Below are positions 49,176 through 59,486 of a stretch of DNA of 64,000 nt, one piece after another. The stretch's first letter is position 1. Each line of letters starts with the position of its first letter. The position numbers and the translations under genes are program-made. The DNA is taken from the NCBI RefSeq assembly GCF_000069185.1, contig NC_010397.1, forward strand, positions 3,162,001 through 3,226,000, written 5' to 3'. Source of the stretch: Mycobacteroides abscessus ATCC 19977. Its GTDB lineage: Bacteria; Actinomycetota; Actinomycetes; Mycobacteriales; Mycobacteriaceae. The notes beneath the pieces are model-generated. The model searched no databases. It was not told the origin of the DNA and was given only the letters and a program-made list of their open reading frames with translations.

Positions 49176-50065
49176 GGCACTGTCAGGATCTCTACTCCGT
49201 CCTCGGTGACCACCATGGTGTGCTCGAACTGCGCGGTCCACAACTTGTCGGCGGTCGCCACGGTCCAGGTGTCATCCCAGATCTCGTACTCCAGGGATCC
49301 CAGGTTGATCATCGGTTCAATGGTGAACGTCATGCCCGGTTCGATGACGATGTCCAGATTGGGGTCGTCGTAATGCGGCACAATGAGGCCGTTGTGGAAC
49401 GTCGGGCCCACGCCATGACCAGTGAATGCTCGAACCACGTTGTACCCAAACCGTTTTGCATAGGCCTCGATCACCCTGCCGACCACGCTCAGCGCCCGTC
49501 CCGGCTTGACGGCGTTGATCGCCCGCATGGTGGCCTCCCGGGTGCGCTCGACGAGCAGGCGATGCTCCTCGGAGACATCTCCGGCCAGGAAGGTGGCGTT
49601 GGTATCGCCGTGTACACCGTCGATGTAGGCGGTGACGTCGATGTTGACGATGTCACCGTCCTCGATCACGGTCGAGTCCGGGATTCCGTGGCAGATGATC
49701 TCGTTCAGCGATGTGCAGCACGACTTCGGAAATCCCTTGTACCCCAGCGTTGACGGGTATGCCCCCTGGGACACCATGTAGTCGTGTGCGATGCGGTCCA
49801 GCTCATCGGTGGTGACACCGGGAGCCACCGCCTCACCGGCAAGCGCCAGCGCCCTCGCCGCGATCCGGCCCGCGACCCGCATCTTCTCGATGACTTCGGG
49901 GGTCTGCACGTACGGCTCTCCGATGGCCTCGGCGACCTTGGACTTGCCCACATACTCGGGACGATCGATCGACACGGGAACCTGACGCTCCGGAGACAAC
50001 TCCCCCGGGCGCAGTGCGGCACGTGGCGATGAGCCGCTTGCGCGAAGAGAATCAGAAACAGTCAT
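49172..50065 (-). CDS. map: Type I methionine aminopeptidase with N-terminal extension
   Basis: A 297-residue MetAP of the mycobacterial MapB (Rv2861c, type Ic) form. A 40-residue Pro/Arg-rich extension ([20 protein letters not shown]) precedes the pita-bread domain. Metal ligands are visible in [21 protein letters not shown] (Asp pair), [13 protein letters not shown] (His), [10 protein letters not shown] (Glu) and [12 protein letters not shown] (Glu/His region). It removes initiator methionine from nascent proteins. Part of the extension ([10 protein letters not shown]) is encoded by a copy of the short interspersed repeat at 50028-50049. Confidence 0.94.
   Translation of the reverse strand: MTVSDSLRASGSSPRAALRPGELSPERQVPVSIDRPEYVGKSKVAEAIGEPYVQTPEVIEKMRVAGRIAARALALAGEAVAPGVTTDELDRIAHDYMVSQGAYPSTLGYKGFPKSCCTSLNEIICHGIPDSTVIEDGDIVNIDVTAYIDGVHGDTNATFLAGDVSEEHRLLVERTREATMRAINAVKPGRALSVVGRVIEAYAKRFGYNVVRAFTGHGVGPTFHNGLIVPHYDDPNLDIVIEPGMTFTIEPMINLGSLEYEIWDDTWTVATADKLWTAQFEHTMVVTEDGVEILTVP
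50028..50049. repeat. Copy of the short interspersed repeat in the map N-terminus
   Basis: GATGAGCCGCTTGCGCGAAG lies 16 bp inside the 5' end of map and resembles the units at 1697, 18111 and 54116. It is translated within the non-conserved N-terminal extension of map. Confidence 0.55.
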
Positions 50066-50108
50066 GAAGGCAGCGTAGCGGGGTCCGCGGAGCGGCCCAC
50101 CGCGGTCG

Positions 50109-50876
50109 TTACGCGTTGATGATGATCGGGTCGCCAATGCTGACGGTGTTGTAGTACCAGGACGCGTTATCCGGGCTCAGATTGATGCAGCCATGGCTGA
50201 CGTTGGAGTTGCCCTGAGCTCCCGTCGACCACGGGGCGCTGTGCACATACACGCCGCCCCAGGTGACCCGAACCGCGTAGTAGACGGTCAGCTTGTAACC
50301 CTCGGGGTCATTCAGCGGAATTCCGATGGTCCGGGAGTCCATGACCACAGGGCTCTGCTTCTCCAAGGCAGTGAAGGACCCGACCGGTGTGGGGTGCTTG
50401 GGCTTTCCCATCGACGCGGGCATCGTTCGCATCACCGTGCCATCGATCTTCACCGTGAAGGTGTGGCCGCTGATGCTGCCGATACCCAGCACCTCCGAGC
50501 CGGTCTGGAACTTGTACTTCATTCCGCTCACACCGTTCACCGACACGGTGATCGACGAATGTGCAGGCCAATATTCACGAGGAGTGAAACGGACCGTCGC
50601 ATTGTCGACCCAGCTGAACGCCCCGGCCGGGACCTTCGGCGCCGAGAACTCGATGGACCGCTCGGCGGCGATCCTGTCGGCGACAGGGGCTGCGAAACGG
50701 ATCGTCACCGGCATGGCCACCCCGACCGTCTGCCCGGGCGTGGGCGACACCGAGGCCACCCCGCTGGGACTTGCGGCCAATGCGTGGCCGAGGGTCGCGG
50801 GTGCGGTGACCGCGGCATTCATCAGGAGGCTGACGAGCCCGGTCACCACAAGCACACTCCGAAATGCTCTGCGCAA
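50109..50876 (-). CDS. ldtA: L,D-transpeptidase of the LdtMt1 type
   Basis: A 255-residue exported L,D-transpeptidase, closely similar in order to LdtMt1 (Rv0116c). It has a signal peptide, an Ig-like domain ([19 protein letters not shown] to [17 protein letters not shown]) and the YkuD domain with [29 protein letters not shown] and the catalytic [10 protein letters not shown]...[10 protein letters not shown] (Cys). It makes 3-3 cross-links in peptidoglycan and is sensitive to carbapenems. I place the start at a TTG (50876) with a GGGAGGA site 8 bases upstream. Longer frames have no signal sequence. Confidence 0.92.
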   Translation of the reverse strand: MRRAFRSVLVVTGLVSLLMNAAVTAPATLGHALAASPSGVASVSPTPGQTVGVAMPVTIRFAAPVADRIAAERSIEFSAPKVPAGAFSWVDNATVRFTPREYWPAHSSITVSVNGVSGMKYKFQTGSEVLGIGSISGHTFTVKIDGTVMRTMPASMGKPKHPTPVGSFTALEKQSPVVMDSRTIGIPLNDPEGYKLTVYYAVRVTWGGVYVHSAPWSTGAQGNSNVSHGCINLSPDNASWYYNTVSIGDPIIINA

Positions 50877-50964
50877 GCTCTCGATCCTCCCTGGATGCTG
50901 TTTTCTACATGGTAGTTCGTAAACGCCTGGCGGAACGTTAGCGACAGCGCGCACAATCGAATTC

Positions 50965-51339
50965 ATGGGCCTGCCCGCCGGACTCACATTAGAGGCAATT
51001 GTGATCGACTGCCGCGATGCCATCGCACTCGGCCGTTGGTGGTCTGAGGTGCTGGAATGGCCCCACACGATCGATGGCGACGGATACGTGAGCGTCTTCC
51101 AACCGGACCGACACCCGCCCCTGTTGTTCTTCATGAACGTGCCCGACCCGAAGACCGCGAAGAACCGTCTGCACCTCGATTTTCGCGATGACGATCAGAG
51201 CGCCCTGGTGGACAGATTTCTGGCACACGGCGCCACCAGGATCGATATTGGCCAGGGCGATTCGCCCTGGGTGGTGCTGGCCGACCCCGAGGACAATGAA
51301 TTCTGCGTGCTGGCCTCGCGCGCGGATCAGGCCAAGTAG
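50965..51339 (+). CDS. VOC (glyoxalase-like) family protein
   Basis: A 124-residue vicinal-oxygen-chelate fold protein: LTLEAIVIDCRDAIALGRWWSEVLEW at the start, RLHLDFRDDDQSALVDRFLAHGA in the middle and VVLADPEDNEFCVLAS at the end. These are the usual paired beta-alpha-beta units with a metal-type Glu in DNEF. Substrate unknown. Its 3' end overlaps that of the convergent PBP-lipo gene by 13 bp. It is divergent from ldtA. Confidence 0.88.
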   Translation: MGLPAGLTLEAIVIDCRDAIALGRWWSEVLEWPHTIDGDGYVSVFQPDRHPPLLFFMNVPDPKTAKNRLHLDFRDDDQSALVDRFLAHGATRIDIGQGDSPWVVLADPEDNEFCVLASRADQAK

Positions 51340-53144
51340 TCGGGCGGCAGCGACTGGAACATCACCTTGGTGGCGCGCACCGCGGCCTCCGAACCGCCGC
51401 CCCCGACGATCAAGGTGGCGAAGGCCATGTCGCCGCGGTATCCGGCGAACCAGGCATGTGATCCGCCCGGAAACTCCGCTTCGCCCGTTTTTCCGAAGAC
51501 CGCACCCTCACCCTTGAGATCCATGGCGGTGCCGCTGAGCACCGTCTCGCGCATCATTCCGCGCAGGCCATCGACCATGGTCGGGGTCACCGCGGGCCGC
51601 TCACCGGTTATTCCGGTGATCTGACCCGAAATCAGCTGCGGTACAGGTGTTTTACCATTTGCCACGGTGGCCGCTGCCAGCGCCATGCCGAACGGCGTGA
51701 CCAGCACCTTGCCCTGACCGAATCCGTCCTCGGTGCGCTCGGTGAGATTGACGGTCGGTGGTACGTTGCCCGAAATGGTCGGGATACCCGCGACGTCGTA
51801 GTCGGGTCCGATACCGAATTGTGAAGCGGCGACGGTCAAACCGTCCAGAGGCATCTCGCTGGCCAGCTTCGCGAAGGTGGTGTTGCACGAGTTCGCGAAT
51901 GCCCGCCACATGGGCACCGTGCCGAGATCGAACTCGTTGTAGTTGGGCACGCTGCGATCACCGATGGTGATCCGCTTCGGGCAGCCCACCATGGTGTCCG
52001 GAGTGGCCATGCCGCGCTCCAGCGCGGCACCGGCGGTGATGATCTTGAATGTCGACCCAGGCGGATACAACCCGGTGGTGGCCAGCGGTCCATCAGCGTT
52101 GGCGGCGGCGTTCTGGGCGACCGCGAGGATCTCACCCGTCGACGGTTTGATGACTACCATCATGGCCTTCTGGCCACGGGTATTGACGGCATTCTGCGCG
52201 GCGTTCTGCACGGCGCGATCAAGGCTGATCGTCTTCGACGGCGCCGGAGTGGGTTTCACCTCGTTGAGCACCGCAGTGTCGACACCGTTCTGGTTGACGC
52301 TCACCACGCGCCAGCCGGCCTCGCCATCCAGCTCGTCGAGCACCGCCTTTTTGACCTGGGCGACAATATCCGGCGCGAAAGCGTCGTCCGTGGGCAACAG
52401 ATCGGCGATGGGCGTCATCACCACGCCGGGCCGCAGCGCCCCCGGCCGCGTCTCCAGCGCGATGGATACTTTGTCCCAGTCATCCTTACGCAGCGTGATC
52501 AGGTCCATCGGCGAGGTTTGCGCACTCGCCTGCTCTGCCAGGGATGCGGCGTTCATGGTGTCGTCGTAGGGCCGAATGGCGTCGGCAAGTGCGGTGGCGG
52601 TGCTCATCAACGATTTGCCGGCCTTCGAGGCATCGAAGGCGATTCTGTACAGATTGGCCGGGGCCAGCACCGTCGTACCGCCCGCTTCGTTGACCGTCGC
52701 CCGCTTAGCGGGGTCTGTGCGCAGTGAGAGCATTTGGCGCTCACCAAGTTTGGGATGCAGGTCACTCGGAGCCCAACGTACCTGCCAGCTACCTGCCGTA
52801 CGCAACATCTCCAGACGCCCGTTATACGTCCAGACACGCTTTCTGGGCAGCTGCCAGGTATAGGTCGCATCCGCACTACCGGTGTCCTGGGTGTATTGCG
52901 AGCCATTCACCGCGGCCTTGAACGACGTCGCCTGTAGTCCCGAGAACGCTTGGTCCAGGCCCACTTTCGCGCCATCGGGGTCGTCGGTTAGCTTAGCGGC
53001 CGCGGCAGTATCGCCCTTGGCCAGTGCCTCGAAAAACTTCTCCGCCACCGGACCCGGCCCATCGGGGCGCGGGGTACACGCGACAGCACCGGCCACCAGC
53101 AGCACGGTGCCGACCATCGCCAGGACCCATCCACGTCTGAACAT
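51327..53144 (-). CDS. Penicillin-binding lipoprotein (PBP-lipo, class B PBP)
   Basis: A 605-residue class B PBP anchored as a lipoprotein (lipobox AGAVAC, Cys23). An NTF2-like MecA N domain (residues 30-150) and a dimerisation domain precede the transpeptidase. Active motifs are PPGSTFKIITAG (SxxK), FANSCNTTFAK (SxN) and VFGKTGEAEF (KTG). It cross-links septal peptidoglycan. It is the counterpart of Rv2864c; the homologue in M. abscessus is reported as essential for division. The ATG at 53144 is favoured over a longer frame because the signal sequence begins there. Confidence 0.93.
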   Translation of the reverse strand: MFRRGWVLAMVGTVLLVAGAVACTPRPDGPGPVAEKFFEALAKGDTAAAAKLTDDPDGAKVGLDQAFSGLQATSFKAAVNGSQYTQDTGSADATYTWQLPRKRVWTYNGRLEMLRTAGSWQVRWAPSDLHPKLGERQMLSLRTDPAKRATVNEAGGTTVLAPANLYRIAFDASKAGKSLMSTATALADAIRPYDDTMNAASLAEQASAQTSPMDLITLRKDDWDKVSIALETRPGALRPGVVMTPIADLLPTDDAFAPDIVAQVKKAVLDELDGEAGWRVVSVNQNGVDTAVLNEVKPTPAPSKTISLDRAVQNAAQNAVNTRGQKAMMVVIKPSTGEILAVAQNAAANADGPLATTGLYPPGSTFKIITAGAALERGMATPDTMVGCPKRITIGDRSVPNYNEFDLGTVPMWRAFANSCNTTFAKLASEMPLDGLTVAASQFGIGPDYDVAGIPTISGNVPPTVNLTERTEDGFGQGKVLVTPFGMALAAATVANGKTPVPQLISGQITGITGERPAVTPTMVDGLRGMMRETVLSGTAMDLKGEGAVFGKTGEAEFPGGSHAWFAGYRGDMAFATLIVGGGGSEAAVRATKVMFQSLPPDYLA

Positions 53145-53197
53145 CGGGTCGATGCTAAGACCGCGAACGCCCAAAACCACGCAGGCGCACGGGGCTA

Positions 53198-53213
53198 GCG
53201 AGCACTAGCTCGC
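53198..53213. terminator. Short inverted repeat after the GNAT stop
   Basis: GCGAGC (53198-53203) and GCTCGC (53208-53213) form a 6-bp stem with a 4-bp loop, 5 bp downstream of the minus-strand GNAT stop, with TTTT before it. It may help end transcription before PBP-lipo. Weak evidence. Confidence 0.35.
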
Positions 53214-53217
53214 AAAA

Positions 53218-54090
53218 TTAGCTGACGAGGACCGTCGCGAAGGTGCCGATCCGGGTGAATCCCGCCTTCGCGTAGGACGCGCGAGCCACCTCATTGAAAC
53301 TGTTCACATACAAGCTGGGGATTCTCCCGCTGCGATGAACCGCCGCCGCGATCGCCGCCACGCCTGCGGTGCCCAGCCCGCGCCCGCGAAATTCAGGATC
53401 GACCCATACACCCTGGATCTGGCTGACACTGCGCGACTGGGACCCGATCTCGGCCTTGAAGATGACCCGGCCATCCTCGAATCGAGCCCAAGCCCTGCCC
53501 GCCTCGATGAGACCAGCCACCCGCCGCCGGTAGCCCCGTCCGCCGTCGCCGTTGCGCGGGTCGACGCCCATCTCACCGATGAACATCTGGACCGAAGCGT
53601 TCAGATACTCATCCAGCTCCTCGGCCCGCACCTGTCGGACCGCGGGGTCGACCACACACGTCGGCGCGTCAAGCATCGCCAACAGGGGCTGACAGGCGCG
53701 CACCTCTCGCGCCGGTCCCCAGACCGGATCGAGGTGGCACCACATGTCGAGTACCACGTCCGCCGGACCGACCAGCGAGGGGCAAATCCGATGCTGCTCG
53801 ATGGCACGCTCGGCGAACAAACGGGTCGCTTCGGGCCCGCCTGCCAGCGGAATGATGGTCGTCCCGACGAAACACAGTGAGTCGGCCAGCACTCCCGTCG
53901 ACCAGATCTCACCGCCGATCGCAGTGGGGTCGGCGCCCCGAGCCTCCACTCGGGCGGCCAGCATGCAGGACGCCACCGGATCGATATCCAGGACCGCGCG
54001 TACCGCCTCGGTGTCCGATAACCCGAGCACACGAACAGCATCGGAGGATGACGCCCCAGGTGCTCCAGGCGCCGGCAGTGTTGTCGTCAT
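53218..54090 (-). CDS. GNAT acetyltransferase with DUF4081 N-terminal domain
   Basis: A 290-residue protein, counterpart of Rv2867c. An N-terminal DUF4081-like domain (VRVLGLSDTEAVRAVLDID to VLDMWCHLD) is followed by a GNAT domain with VWVDPEFRGRGLGTAGVAAI (acetyl-CoA loop RGxGxG) and LYVNSFNEVARASYAKAGF. The start at 54090 has GGGAG 9 bases upstream and is better than a TTG two codons earlier. It lies downstream of dxr-rip1-ispG, separated by 70 bp that hold a repeat element. Substrate unknown. Confidence 0.88.
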   Translation of the reverse strand: MTTTLPAPGAPGASSSDAVRVLGLSDTEAVRAVLDIDPVASCMLAARVEARGADPTAIGGEIWSTGVLADSLCFVGTTIIPLAGGPEATRLFAERAIEQHRICPSLVGPADVVLDMWCHLDPVWGPAREVRACQPLLAMLDAPTCVVDPAVRQVRAEELDEYLNASVQMFIGEMGVDPRNGDGGRGYRRRVAGLIEAGRAWARFEDGRVIFKAEIGSQSRSVSQIQGVWVDPEFRGRGLGTAGVAAIAAAVHRSGRIPSLYVNSFNEVARASYAKAGFTRIGTFATVLVS

Positions 54091-54115
54091 CGGCAATCGC
54101 TCCCGTGCTCAAGCC

Positions 54116-54135
54116 TCTTCGCGCGAGCGCTCATC
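54116..54135. repeat. Copy of the short interspersed repeat upstream of the GNAT gene
   Basis: Read on the minus strand the sequence is GATGAGCGCTCGCGCGAAGA, matching the core seen at 1697, 18111 and 50028. It lies 26 bp upstream of the GNAT start codon on the same strand, between ispG and the GNAT gene. Confidence 0.55.
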
Positions 54136-54162
54136 GGTTCATCCACTCGCGCCGAGCTACAT

Positions 54163-55347
54163 TCAGCTTACGGTGACGACCGGCTGGCCTGTAGGGGTTC
54201 CGTCGCTTCCGATCCCTGCGCCGTTTTCCAGACCCATCTGCTCGGCCAATCGCATGGCCTCATCAATGAGCGTCTCGACGATCAGCGCCTCGGGCACGGT
54301 CTTGATGACCTCACCCTTCACGAAGATCTGTCCCTTGCCATTACCGGACGCCACGCCCAGGTCGGCCTCACGCGCCTCTCCTGGCCCATTGACGACGCAA
54401 CCCATGACCGCGACACGCAGCGGCACATCCAGGCCCTCTAGCCCCGCGCTGACGGCGTTGGCCAGCGTGTAGACGTCCACCTGTGCGCGCCCGCACGACG
54501 GGCAGGACACGATTTCCAGTGAGCGGGGACGCAGATTGAGCGATTCGAGGATCTGATTGCCGACCTTGACCTCTTCGGCGGGCGGCGCCGACAAGGAAAC
54601 CCGGATGGTGTCACCGATGCCCTTGGACAACAGCGCTCCAAAGGCGACCGCCGACTTGATGGTGCCCTGAAATGCCGGACCGGCCTCCGTCACACCCAGG
54701 TGCAGCGGGTAATCGCACTGTGCGGCCAGCAGTTCGTAGGCGGCGACCATGATCACCGGGTCGTTGTGCTTGACGCTGATCTTGATGTCTCCGAAGCCGT
54801 GCTCCTCGAACAGCCCGGCCTCCCACAGCGCCGACTCGACGAGCGCCTCCGGGGTTGCCTTTCCGTACTTGCCGAGGATCCGCGGATCAAGGGACCCGGC
54901 GTTGACGCCGATCCGGATGGGGATCCCGGCGTCACCGGCCGCCTTGGCAACCTCCTTGACGCGTCCGTCGAACTCCTTGATGTTTCCCGGGTTCACGCGC
55001 ACCGCGGCACAGCCGGCATCGATCGCCGCGAAGATGTACTTGGGCTGAAAATGGATATCGGCGATCACCGGAATCTTGCTCTTGCGGGCAATCTCGGCAA
55101 GCGCATCGGCGTCCTCCTGCCGCGGGCAGGCGACACGCACGATGTCGCAGCCAGAGGCTGTGAGCTCCGCGATCTGCTGCAGGGTGGAATTCACGTCATG
55201 GGTCTTGGTGGTGCACATCGATTGCACCGAGACCGGTGAGTCGCTGCCCACCCCGACGCTTCCCACCATGAGCTGACGCGTCTGACGCCGCGGCGCCAAT
55301 GTCGGCGGCGGTGCGCCAGGAAGACTGGGCATGCCAAGACCGGTCAT
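54163..55347 (-). CDS. ispG: 4-hydroxy-3-methylbut-2-en-1-yl diphosphate synthase
   Basis: A 394-residue IspG (GcpE, Rv2868c). The TIM-barrel part contains [39 protein letters not shown] and [15 protein letters not shown]. The C-terminal 4Fe-4S domain has the ligand cysteines in [13 protein letters not shown] and [12 protein letters not shown]. It converts MEcPP to HMBPP in the MEP pathway. Two adjacent ATGs exist; the second (55347) has better spacing from AGGAG. It follows rip1 in a dxr-rip1-ispG operon. Confidence 0.96.
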   Translation of the reverse strand: MTGLGMPSLPGAPPPTLAPRRQTRQLMVGSVGVGSDSPVSVQSMCTTKTHDVNSTLQQIAELTASGCDIVRVACPRQEDADALAEIARKSKIPVIADIHFQPKYIFAAIDAGCAAVRVNPGNIKEFDGRVKEVAKAAGDAGIPIRIGVNAGSLDPRILGKYGKATPEALVESALWEAGLFEEHGFGDIKISVKHNDPVIMVAAYELLAAQCDYPLHLGVTEAGPAFQGTIKSAVAFGALLSKGIGDTIRVSLSAPPAEEVKVGNQILESLNLRPRSLEIVSCPSCGRAQVDVYTLANAVSAGLEGLDVPLRVAVMGCVVNGPGEAREADLGVASGNGKGQIFVKGEVIKTVPEALIVETLIDEAMRLAEQMGLENGAGIGSDGTPTGQPVVTVS

Positions 55348-55356
55348 CATTATCTC

Positions 55357-56604
55357 CTATTGGAAAAGTCTAATCGGGTTGACGATGTCGGCGGTGATGG
55401 TGAGCAGCATGTACCCGACCACCACCACAAGAACGAGGTAGGTCGCCGGCATCAACTTCATGTAGTTGACCGGCGCACCCACTGCCAAGCCGCGCGCCGA
55501 TCGGATCATGTTGCGAACCTTCTCGTAGGTGGCCACCGCGATATGTCCGCCGTCAAACGGCAGCAGCGGCAAGAGATTGATCGCGCCAAGTGCGAAGTTG
55601 AGCTGCGCCAACAGGATCCAGAACATGATCCACATGTCGTGCTCAACGGTCTCACCGCCCATGCGGCTCGCCCCGACGATGCTCATCGGGGTGTCCATGG
55701 CGCGTTCGCTCCCGGTGATGGAATCCCACAGAGCGCCGACCTTCATCGGAATCTTGCCGATGGCCTTGACGGTTTCGACGGCGACGGTCCCGATGAGGTT
55801 CCCGGTCGCCGGGATGGCCGTCACCGGGTTGTAGTGCTTCTGCGGCACATAGGTGCTCAGCGAGGCACCCACGGCGCCCACCGGAACGAGCTTGCCTGCC
55901 TTCTCATCCCAGCGTTGTGTCTCGGTGACGTTCACCATGAGCGATTGGGGCTTACCGTCGCGCACGATCTCGAAGACCTGCGGCCCGCGCAGGCCGCGAA
56001 TCGCCGTGACCAGGTCGGTGGATGTGCTGACCGACGTGCCGCCCGCGGTGAGCACCTGGTCACCGGCGCGCAGGCCAGCCAGCGCGGCCGGTCCTTCACC
56101 GGTGCACGCCACGACGTCCCTGGGATCGGCGCTCTTTTGCGGCGCCACACAGCTGGTCTGGGTGATCTCGGGGTGGGTCGGCGCGTTGTTGTCGGGTAGC
56201 CCCCAGAACAGCACCACGCCGTAGAACACCACGATGCCGATGAGGAAGTTCATGGCCGGCCCGGCGAACAGCACCGCGACCCGCTTCCACACCTTCTGCT
56301 TGTACATGGCGCGATCTGATTCCTCGGGAGTGAGCTCCTCCACCGAGGTCATACCCGCGATATCGCAAAAGCCGCCCAGCGGGACGGCCTTCACCCCGTA
56401 CTCGACGATGTCGTTGGCACCCTGCTTGTTGGGCCGGTTGCTCTTACGTTTGGTGGACCACAGTGTCGGCCCGAAGCCGACAAAGTAGCGGCGCACCTTC
56501 ATGCCGGTGGCCTGCGCCACCCACATGTGCCCGCACTCGTGCAACGCCACCGATACCAAGATCGCCAGCGCGAACAACGCAATTCCGATCGCGTACGCAG
56601 CCAT
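55357..56604 (-). CDS. rip1: Site-2 intramembrane metalloprotease Rip1
   Basis: A 415-residue S2P/RseP protease. The zinc motif HExxH is in [12 protein letters not shown] within the first helix (His22, Glu23, His26). A PDZ domain covers about residues 160-240 ([20 protein letters not shown]). The second catalytic motif is [15 protein letters not shown]. It cleaves anti-sigma factors and regulates cell envelope lipids. The start overlaps the dxr stop (TGATG). Matches Rv2869c. Compared with M. tuberculosis it has a short insertion ([12 protein letters not shown]) in the loop after the first helices. Confidence 0.95.
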   Translation of the reverse strand: MAAYAIGIALFALAILVSVALHECGHMWVAQATGMKVRRYFVGFGPTLWSTKRKSNRPNKQGANDIVEYGVKAVPLGGFCDIAGMTSVEELTPEESDRAMYKQKVWKRVAVLFAGPAMNFLIGIVVFYGVVLFWGLPDNNAPTHPEITQTSCVAPQKSADPRDVVACTGEGPAALAGLRAGDQVLTAGGTSVSTSTDLVTAIRGLRGPQVFEIVRDGKPQSLMVNVTETQRWDEKAGKLVPVGAVGASLSTYVPQKHYNPVTAIPATGNLIGTVAVETVKAIGKIPMKVGALWDSITGSERAMDTPMSIVGASRMGGETVEHDMWIMFWILLAQLNFALGAINLLPLLPFDGGHIAVATYEKVRNMIRSARGLAVGAPVNYMKLMPATYLVLVVVVGYMLLTITADIVNPIRLFQ

Positions 56605-57779
56605 CAGGTCCGATTTTCCTCCGCGAAGATGAATTGCGCAGCCTGCTGGCCAGCCCAGCGCTGCGCGTCGAGTACATCGTCAACGGTAGCGGGTTCTGCG
56701 GAAGTTCCCTCCCATTGGCTTGCCACATCGAGCACATCGGCAATTGTTCGCACGATGGACCTGAATCCGATACGCCCGTCCAGGAAGGCGGCGGCCGCGG
56801 TTTCATTGGCGGCGTTGTAGACAGCGGTCATGCATCCCCCCGCTTCTCCGGCACTGCGGGCCAGGTCGACGGCGGGAAACACCTGGGCATCCAGCGGCTC
56901 GAACTCCCAGGTGGAGGCGGTGCTGAAGTCGCAGGCCGACGCTGCTGCCGGTACTCGGTCCGGCCAGCCCAGGGCGAGCGCGATGGGCAGTTTCATGTCG
57001 GGCGGGCTGGCCTGCGCCAGCGTCGACCCATCGGTGAACGTCACCATCGAGTGCACGATCGACTGCGGGTGCACCACCACACCGATCTGCCGGTAGGGAA
57101 CGCCGAAGAGCAGATGCGTCTCGATGAGTTCGAGCCCCTTATTGACCAGCGATGCCGAGTTGAGCGTGTTCATCGGGCCCATGGACCAGGTGGGGTGGGC
57201 GCCCGCCTGCTCGGGGGTCACGGCGGTGAGCTGCTGCGCGGTCCAACCCCGAAACGGCCCGCCCGACGCGGTCAAGATCAGCTGCGCGACCTCGCCACGG
57301 GTCCCTCCCCGCAGACATTGCGCCAGCGCGGAGTGTTCGGAATCGACAGGCACGATTTGCCCGGGCGCGGCGGCCTTGGTGACAAGCGGCCCACCGGCCA
57401 CCAGGGATTCCTTATTGGCCAAGGCCAACCGGGCTCCCGACTTCAGCGCGGCCAGGGTCGGCCGCAGGCCGAGGGCGCCGACCAGCGCGTTGAGGACCAC
57501 ATCGGCCTCGGTGTTCTCCACCAACTCGGTGACGGCATCCGGTCCGCTCAGCACGGGGATGTCGAGCCGCACGGCAGCGCGCTCGTCTGCCACCGCGACA
57601 TTGGTGACCCCGGTTTCGGAGATCTGCTGGCGCAGCAGCTCTACGTTCCCGCCGCCGGCAGCCAAACCGACCACTTCAAAGCGCTCCGGGTTGGCGGCGA
57701 TGACCTCAAGCGCCTGGGTACCGATGGACCCGGTACTGCCGAGAAGAAGGACGCGGCAGACCTCTGAACTCACTGTCAC
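56604..57779 (-). CDS. dxr: 1-deoxy-D-xylulose 5-phosphate reductoisomerase
   Basis: A 391-residue Dxr. NADPH-binding [13 protein letters not shown] lies at the N-terminus. The metal and substrate region is [16 protein letters not shown], and the loop [10 protein letters not shown] is followed by ATWSMG-like [21 protein letters not shown]. It makes MEP from DXP, the second step of the MEP pathway and the target of fosmidomycin. Translation starts at a GTG. It heads the dxr-rip1-ispG unit (Rv2870c-Rv2868c). Confidence 0.96.
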   Translation of the reverse strand: MTVSSEVCRVLLLGSTGSIGTQALEVIAANPERFEVVGLAAGGGNVELLRQQISETGVTNVAVADERAAVRLDIPVLSGPDAVTELVENTEADVVLNALVGALGLRPTLAALKSGARLALANKESLVAGGPLVTKAAAPGQIVPVDSEHSALAQCLRGGTRGEVAQLILTASGGPFRGWTAQQLTAVTPEQAGAHPTWSMGPMNTLNSASLVNKGLELIETHLLFGVPYRQIGVVVHPQSIVHSMVTFTDGSTLAQASPPDMKLPIALALGWPDRVPAAASACDFSTASTWEFEPLDAQVFPAVDLARSAGEAGGCMTAVYNAANETAAAAFLDGRIGFRSIVRTIADVLDVASQWEGTSAEPATVDDVLDAQRWAGQQAAQFIFAEENRT

Positions 57780-57811
57780 CCGCTCATTCTGCCCCGGCCA
57801 TGCGGCTGTCC

Positions 57812-58564
57812 CTACCCCGCAAGCGCCACCGGGCGGTGCAGGTCGACATCCCCCTTGGCCGTGCGGATGTTCACATCGAAGATCTCGTCCGCGGCGTCGG
57901 GTCCCTCTGCCGGTTCCAGCGAGTTGGTGAACGCCCCCGAATGCGTGTCAATCGCCAGCCGGGCCGCCGTGCCTCGGGCGATTCCGATCGAGGTATTGCC
58001 GCTGGCCGTCTCGAAGACCAAACCACCCGCGACCGCCGTCCCGATATCGACCGACCCCGATGCCGAAGCGACCCTGGCGTGACCACGCAACACCTTGACG
58101 GCAAGGTCACCACTGGCGGAGTTCCGTTTGATATCGCCGGTCAGTTCACGGATCGACACGCCTCCAGAAGCGGTGTCGGCCTCAGCCGCGCCATTGATCG
58201 CGTCGATGACCAGCTCACCGCTGGAGGACTGAAAGCGGACGTCGGCATAGTCACCGTCCGCGCGCACTGCTGCCGAGGCCACCGCGATGTCCAAAATAGA
58301 CTGGCGCGGCAGTTCGATCAGGATGTCGATGGTTCCGGTGCGAAACGTAATGCCCTGCGACGACAGCACCGACAGCACGCCCTTGGAGTACGAGACCCGG
58401 GTGCGTTCGGCTGTCCGCACATCGAGGGCCTTTGCCTCATCGCGGGGCAGCACCGCCACCACGGTGTCGGAGCGGTCGCTTGCGACGACCTGCAGAGTGC
58501 CCCGCGCCAGCTCCACCTTGGCTGTGATGGGGTGCGGGGTATCGAATGTAGCTGGTGCCGTCAT
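57812..58564 (-). CDS. DUF4097 beta-helix-like protein
   Basis: A 250-residue DUF4097 protein. After an N-terminal segment ([20 protein letters not shown]) it consists of repeated 20-residue beta strands with [47 protein letters not shown] and [12 protein letters not shown], giving a right-handed beta-solenoid. There is no signal peptide or transmembrane segment. It follows the ribbon-helix-helix gene by 32 bp. The same gene pair occurs in other actinomycetes, but its role is not known to me. Confidence 0.85.
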   Translation of the reverse strand: MTAPATFDTPHPITAKVELARGTLQVVASDRSDTVVAVLPRDEAKALDVRTAERTRVSYSKGVLSVLSSQGITFRTGTIDILIELPRQSILDIAVASAAVRADGDYADVRFQSSSGELVIDAINGAAEADTASGGVSIRELTGDIKRNSASGDLAVKVLRGHARVASASGSVDIGTAVAGGLVFETASGNTSIGIARGTAARLAIDTHSGAFTNSLEPAEGPDAADEIFDVNIRTAKGDVDLHRPVALAG

Positions 58565-58596
58565 AGTTTTTTTTCCTATCTCTCTAGCGGATCCCT

Positions 58597-59067
58597 CTAG
58601 CGGACCCAGCCCCTGATGGTGTTACCAGTGCGGGATGTTCTTGTCCCCGTGCGCTTTTCAGCGGCGGCAACTGCGGCGCGTACCAGCCAGGCGTTCAGCG
58701 ATATCCCCTCGCCCGCAGCGGCCGCCTCCACGGTGGTCCGCAGGTTCTCCGGCAGCCGCAGGGTGACGCGCCAGGTGCCGCCGCCGTCGTCTGTCGGGAG
58801 CGTCGCCTCCGGTGGCGTGGCCAGAATCGGCTGGGTCACCACAAATTCCGGTTCCCGGCCGCGCAGGCGCACGTCGACGACGGTGGGCGCCAACTCACGG
58901 GTGATTTCCTCGGCGGCCGCCGACAGCGCATCGAGCAGCGCGAGCCGAATCGCCGACTCCAACGGGGCGGTCAACCGGTCGGCCAGTTCCTCGGCATCCA
59001 CACCACCGGCTTTCGCGGCGATGGCGAGCTCCTCGCGCACCGAGTCGACATACGACTGCAAATCCAT
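58597..59067 (-). CDS. Ribbon-helix-helix (HicB/Arc-like) DNA-binding protein
   Basis: A 156-residue protein. The first 65 residues are a helical segment (DLQSYVDSVREELAIAAKAG), followed by a linker, and the C-terminus is a ribbon-helix-helix domain with RVTLRLPENLRTTVEAAAAGEGISLNAWLVRAAVAA. It resembles HicB-type antitoxins or Arc repressors but has no HicA toxin beside it. Four TGTCA half-sites lie just upstream of its start (59070-59108), so it probably represses itself and the downstream DUF4097 gene. Confidence 0.85.
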   Translation of the reverse strand: MDLQSYVDSVREELAIAAKAGGVDAEELADRLTAPLESAIRLALLDALSAAAEEITRELAPTVVDVRLRGREPEFVVTQPILATPPEATLPTDDGGGTWRVTLRLPENLRTTVEAAAAGEGISLNAWLVRAAVAAAEKRTGTRTSRTGNTIRGWVR

Positions 59068-59069
59068 AG

Positions 59070-59108
59070 TGTCATTGTGACATCATTTTGGTGTCATTAC
59101 AAGTGTCA
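59070..59108. promoter_or_regulatory. Cluster of TGTCA half-sites upstream of the RHH gene
   Basis: TGTCA occurs at 59070, 59092 and 59104, and its complement TGACA at 59078. The first two form TGTCA-TTG-TGACA. Repeated short half-sites with helical spacing are typical operators of ribbon-helix-helix proteins. The cluster begins 3 bp before the start codon and covers the likely promoter. Confidence 0.6.
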
Positions 59109-59223
59109 CAAGGATGCGCGTTGACGTGATTTCCTCCGGCGCGGGGTGCCACCCTCGCCCACAGCGGAGCGGGCGTGGCACACTATGGCCTGTAGTAGAC
59201 GTCTGAGATTTGGAGGGCTGGCG

Positions 59224-59484
59224 GTGGCCACGACCGAGGTTGTCAAGTACGACGGAGTCGATGTCGAGGACGTGCCGTCCGTCGCGTTCGGGCGTGGGCT
59301 GTCCGGCCAGAATCCCCGCGTCTTCCATGTCCTCGGCGTCGTGATGGCGGCCATCCTGCTGCTCATGTTGATCGGCAATCACGTCGGCAAGGTCGAGGAC
59401 ATCTTCCTGGTCGGTTTTGCCGCCATCGTGCTGGCGTTCACCGCCAACGACTACTTCGGCCGTCGTTCCGGCCGCATTCGCTAG
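59224..59484 (+). CDS. DUF2631 membrane protein
   Basis: An 86-residue protein, counterpart of Rv2876. It starts at a GTG (59224) with GGAGGG 8 bases upstream. Residues 1-35 are hydrophilic (VVKYDGVDVEDVPSVAF); two helices follow (VFHVLGVVMAAILLLMLIGN and EDIFLVGFAAIVLAFTANDY) with a basic end (GRRSGRIR). Function unknown, conserved in mycobacteria. The stop is 2 bp from the convergent rlmN stop. Confidence 0.85.
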   Translation: MATTEVVKYDGVDVEDVPSVAFGRGLSGQNPRVFHVLGVVMAAILLLMLIGNHVGKVEDIFLVGFAAIVLAFTANDYFGRRSGRIR

Positions 59485-59486
59485 CT

